A stretch of DNA of 15,576 nt, taken from NCBI GenBank assembly GCA_945903445.1, contig CAMDNZ010000061.1, positions 1 to 15,576 of the forward strand, in the 5' to 3' direction. Under the pieces are notes generated by a model that ran no database searches, was not told the origin of the DNA, and worked only from the letters and a program-made list of their open reading frames with translations. The stretch comes from Bordetella parapertussis. GTDB lineage: Bacteria; Pseudomonadota; Gammaproteobacteria; Burkholderiales; Burkholderiaceae_B. Below are positions 14,233 through 15,576 of this stretch, in pieces (positions within the stretch are counted from its first letter, which is position 1; every line of letters starts with the position of its first letter). The position numbers were made by a program, and so were the translations under genes.

Positions 14233-15450
14233 ATGGCAACGAACAAGCTAACAGACCGGGCAATCCAGGCTGCAAAACCGCAAGAGGCTGAGTACGAATT
14301 AGTCGATGGAAAAGGCCTTACTTTGCGCGTTCGCAGCAACGGCACAAAACTATGGTTCATTCGTTATATGAGTCCAACTTCCAGAAAACGCGTTCGTGAG
14401 TATTTAGGCTCATATCCGGACATTCGTTTAGCAACCGCACGGGAAATGCTCGCAGTGCGCCGGGTGCTGCTTGCGCGGTCAGTCGACCCTGCTCGCGCGG
14501 CGGTACTTTCAAGCAGTAAAGACGAAGAAGGCGCCCCTAGCAACGTCGGGCAATTATTCTCTATCTGGTATAGACGCCACGTTGAGGATGTTCGAAAAAG
14601 CGCCAGTGATCGCGCGTCCGTTCAGAGTCGATATAACAAGTACATACAGCGGAACATCGGAGATATACCTTTATCGGCAGTTCGACGCGGACACGTTATG
14701 CGCTGCATTGATGACGTACGAGAAGCAGGCAAAATGCGCACTGCCAACCTTGTACTTAGTGATCTGCGCCAGATGATGCGCTATGCAGTAGCAAGGGAAT
14801 GGTTGCCGGGCGACCCCACTGCGGCGATTACGAAAAAGGAAGCTGGCGGCACGGACCGCGAGCGAGACCGAATACTGGCAGACGATGAGTTGAAACAGTT
14901 GCGGGACATTCTAGGTCGGCCACCCAAATCAGCATCAAAATATTACGTTGCACGGCGCAGAATACTGCCAATTCACACCGAATTGGCGGTCTGGTGGACT
15001 CTAGCAACAATGGCGCGGGCAATTGAAGTGGCGTCCATGAAGAAATTGTCTGTCAATCGAGTAAGCAAAACCTGGACCATTCCTGCCGAAGTATCGAAAA
15101 ACGGCGAGGCACACGAGGTGCAGCTTAGCGACTTCACACTAGCTGTTTGGGACTGTCTGGAACCACTGGCCGGTAAGCTTTGGGTGTTTGATGGACGCAA
15201 TGGTGGGCACCTATCCGAGAAGGAAGTTACCCGACGTCTAACTGATCGACAAACGCGAAAAACTCCAGTCAATGGCCGCAAAAATAGCACCGATCTCGAT
15301 CTGCCTGGTGGTCGTTGGAGTCAACACGACCTACGACGCACCGGCGCGACAATAATGGGCGAGATGGGGATTCCCGCAGAAGTCATTGATCGGTGTTTGA
15401 ACCACAGAGAGCAGAATAAAGTCACCCGTCCTAGCCACGATTTAATCTGA
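14233..15450 (+). CDS. Tyrosine-type integrase (DUF4102/P4-like), truncated before the catalytic tyrosine
   Basis: About 405 residues. The N-terminal arm-binding domain begins MATNKLTDRAIQAAKP, with LVDGKGLTLRVRSNGTKLW as in P4-type island integrases, followed by a SAM-like core-binding domain (about 105-200) and the catalytic domain. Catalytic residues seen are R262 (MARAIEV), K289 (EVSKNGEAHEV), H365 and R368 (HDLRRTGAT) and H391 (CLNHRE). Intact relatives continue NKVxRxY with the nucleophile Tyr and about 30 more residues; here the frame reads NKVTRPSHDLI and stops, so the Tyr and C-terminal helix are missing. The gene probably encodes an inactive protein. An in-frame ATG at 14179 would add 18 residues but overlaps the direct repeats; no good Shine-Dalgarno precedes either start. 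The same frame stays open after the stop to the window end without obvious integrase similarity. Confidence 0.85.
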   Translation: MATNKLTDRAIQAAKPQEAEYELVDGKGLTLRVRSNGTKLWFIRYMSPTSRKRVREYLGSYPDIRLATAREMLAVRRVLLARSVDPARAAVLSSSKDEEGAPSNVGQLFSIWYRRHVEDVRKSASDRASVQSRYNKYIQRNIGDIPLSAVRRGHVMRCIDDVREAGKMRTANLVLSDLRQMMRYAVAREWLPGDPTAAITKKEAGGTDRERDRILADDELKQLRDILGRPPKSASKYYVARRRILPIHTELAVWWTLATMARAIEVASMKKLSVNRVSKTWTIPAEVSKNGEAHEVQLSDFTLAVWDCLEPLAGKLWVFDGRNGGHLSEKEVTRRLTDRQTRKTPVNGRKNSTDLDLPGGRWSQHDLRRTGATIMGEMGIPAEVIDRCLNHREQNKVTRPSHDLI

Positions 15451-15576
15451 CAGTACAACTCTATTAAGCGCCTAAAGAAGGAGACGGTGTCGGCATTGTC
15501 CGATTCAACTGTTTATCGAGAGCGAGTTGTTTTGACTCCTGGAAGGTATGCCATGGTGTTTTACCAAAGCAGTATT

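Larger units (their letters stand above)
14013..15576. mobile_element. Left end of a tRNA-Pro-integrated genomic island (continues past window)
   Basis: The tRNA-Pro 3' fragment with its terminator marks the chromosome side, and a phage-type integrase starts about 175 bp further in, reading inward. Base composition visibly becomes more AT-rich from about 14058. The tRNA orientation means the 5' part of the gene should be found to the right, so the island extends rightward. The last 126 bases (15451-15576) after the integrase stop show no recognisable gene. Confidence 0.65.

Noticed and set aside
1..15576. CRISPR array, insertion sequence or rRNA
   Set aside because: No regularly spaced repeats, transposase motifs, terminal inverted repeats with target duplications, or rRNA-like sequence were seen.

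Overview
The window looks like a moderately GC-rich betaproteobacterial chromosome, most likely Burkholderiales and probably Alcaligenaceae (Bordetella/Achromobacter relatives). The reasons are an orphan Bug-family (TctC-like) solute receptor, a HAAT-type (Liv) operon with a divergent FCD-type GntR regulator, and a pertussis-toxin-S1-like protein. No marker gene fixes the species, so this placement is inference.

Left part (1-2830): an AI-2E/PerM-family membrane protein, then a Bug-family periplasmic receptor with a 17-bp palindrome in front of it. Directly after the receptor stop codon lies a C-terminal remnant of a YqhA/UPF0114 membrane protein, closed by a strong hairpin terminator.

Central block (2836-11321): a GntR/FCD regulator reads leftward. 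Diverging from it is a tightly packed seven-gene operon: Tat-exported type-1 periplasmic binding protein, LivH- and LivM-type permeases, LivG- and LivF-type ATPases, an M20-family amidase/carbamoylase, and an M81 (MlrC-like) metallopeptidase. Overlapping stop/start codons link livH-livM, livM-livG and livG-livF. The shared 190-bp promoter region holds a perfect 12-bp inverted repeat and a 9-bp direct repeat exactly 21 bp apart, a good candidate operator. The block reads as uptake plus stepwise hydrolysis of an amide, ureido or short-peptide compound; the substrate cannot be read from sequence.

Right part (11322-14010): a truncated leftward gene that keeps only a Tat signal and linker, a ChaA-like Ca2+(Na+)/H+ antiporter, and a secreted ADP-ribosyltransferase closely patterned on pertussis toxin subunit S1. 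The last keeps the Arg, Trp, His, Gln-x-Glu and Cys landmarks but has no B-subunit gene nearby. It is the most interesting item in the window.

Right end (13973-15576): the terminator and 3' part of a tRNA-Pro(UGG) gene, cut exactly at the anticodon loop, followed by an inward-reading tyrosine recombinase. This is the classic left boundary of a tRNA-integrated element that runs off the window. The recombinase ends just where its catalytic tyrosine should be, so the element is probably no longer self-mobile.
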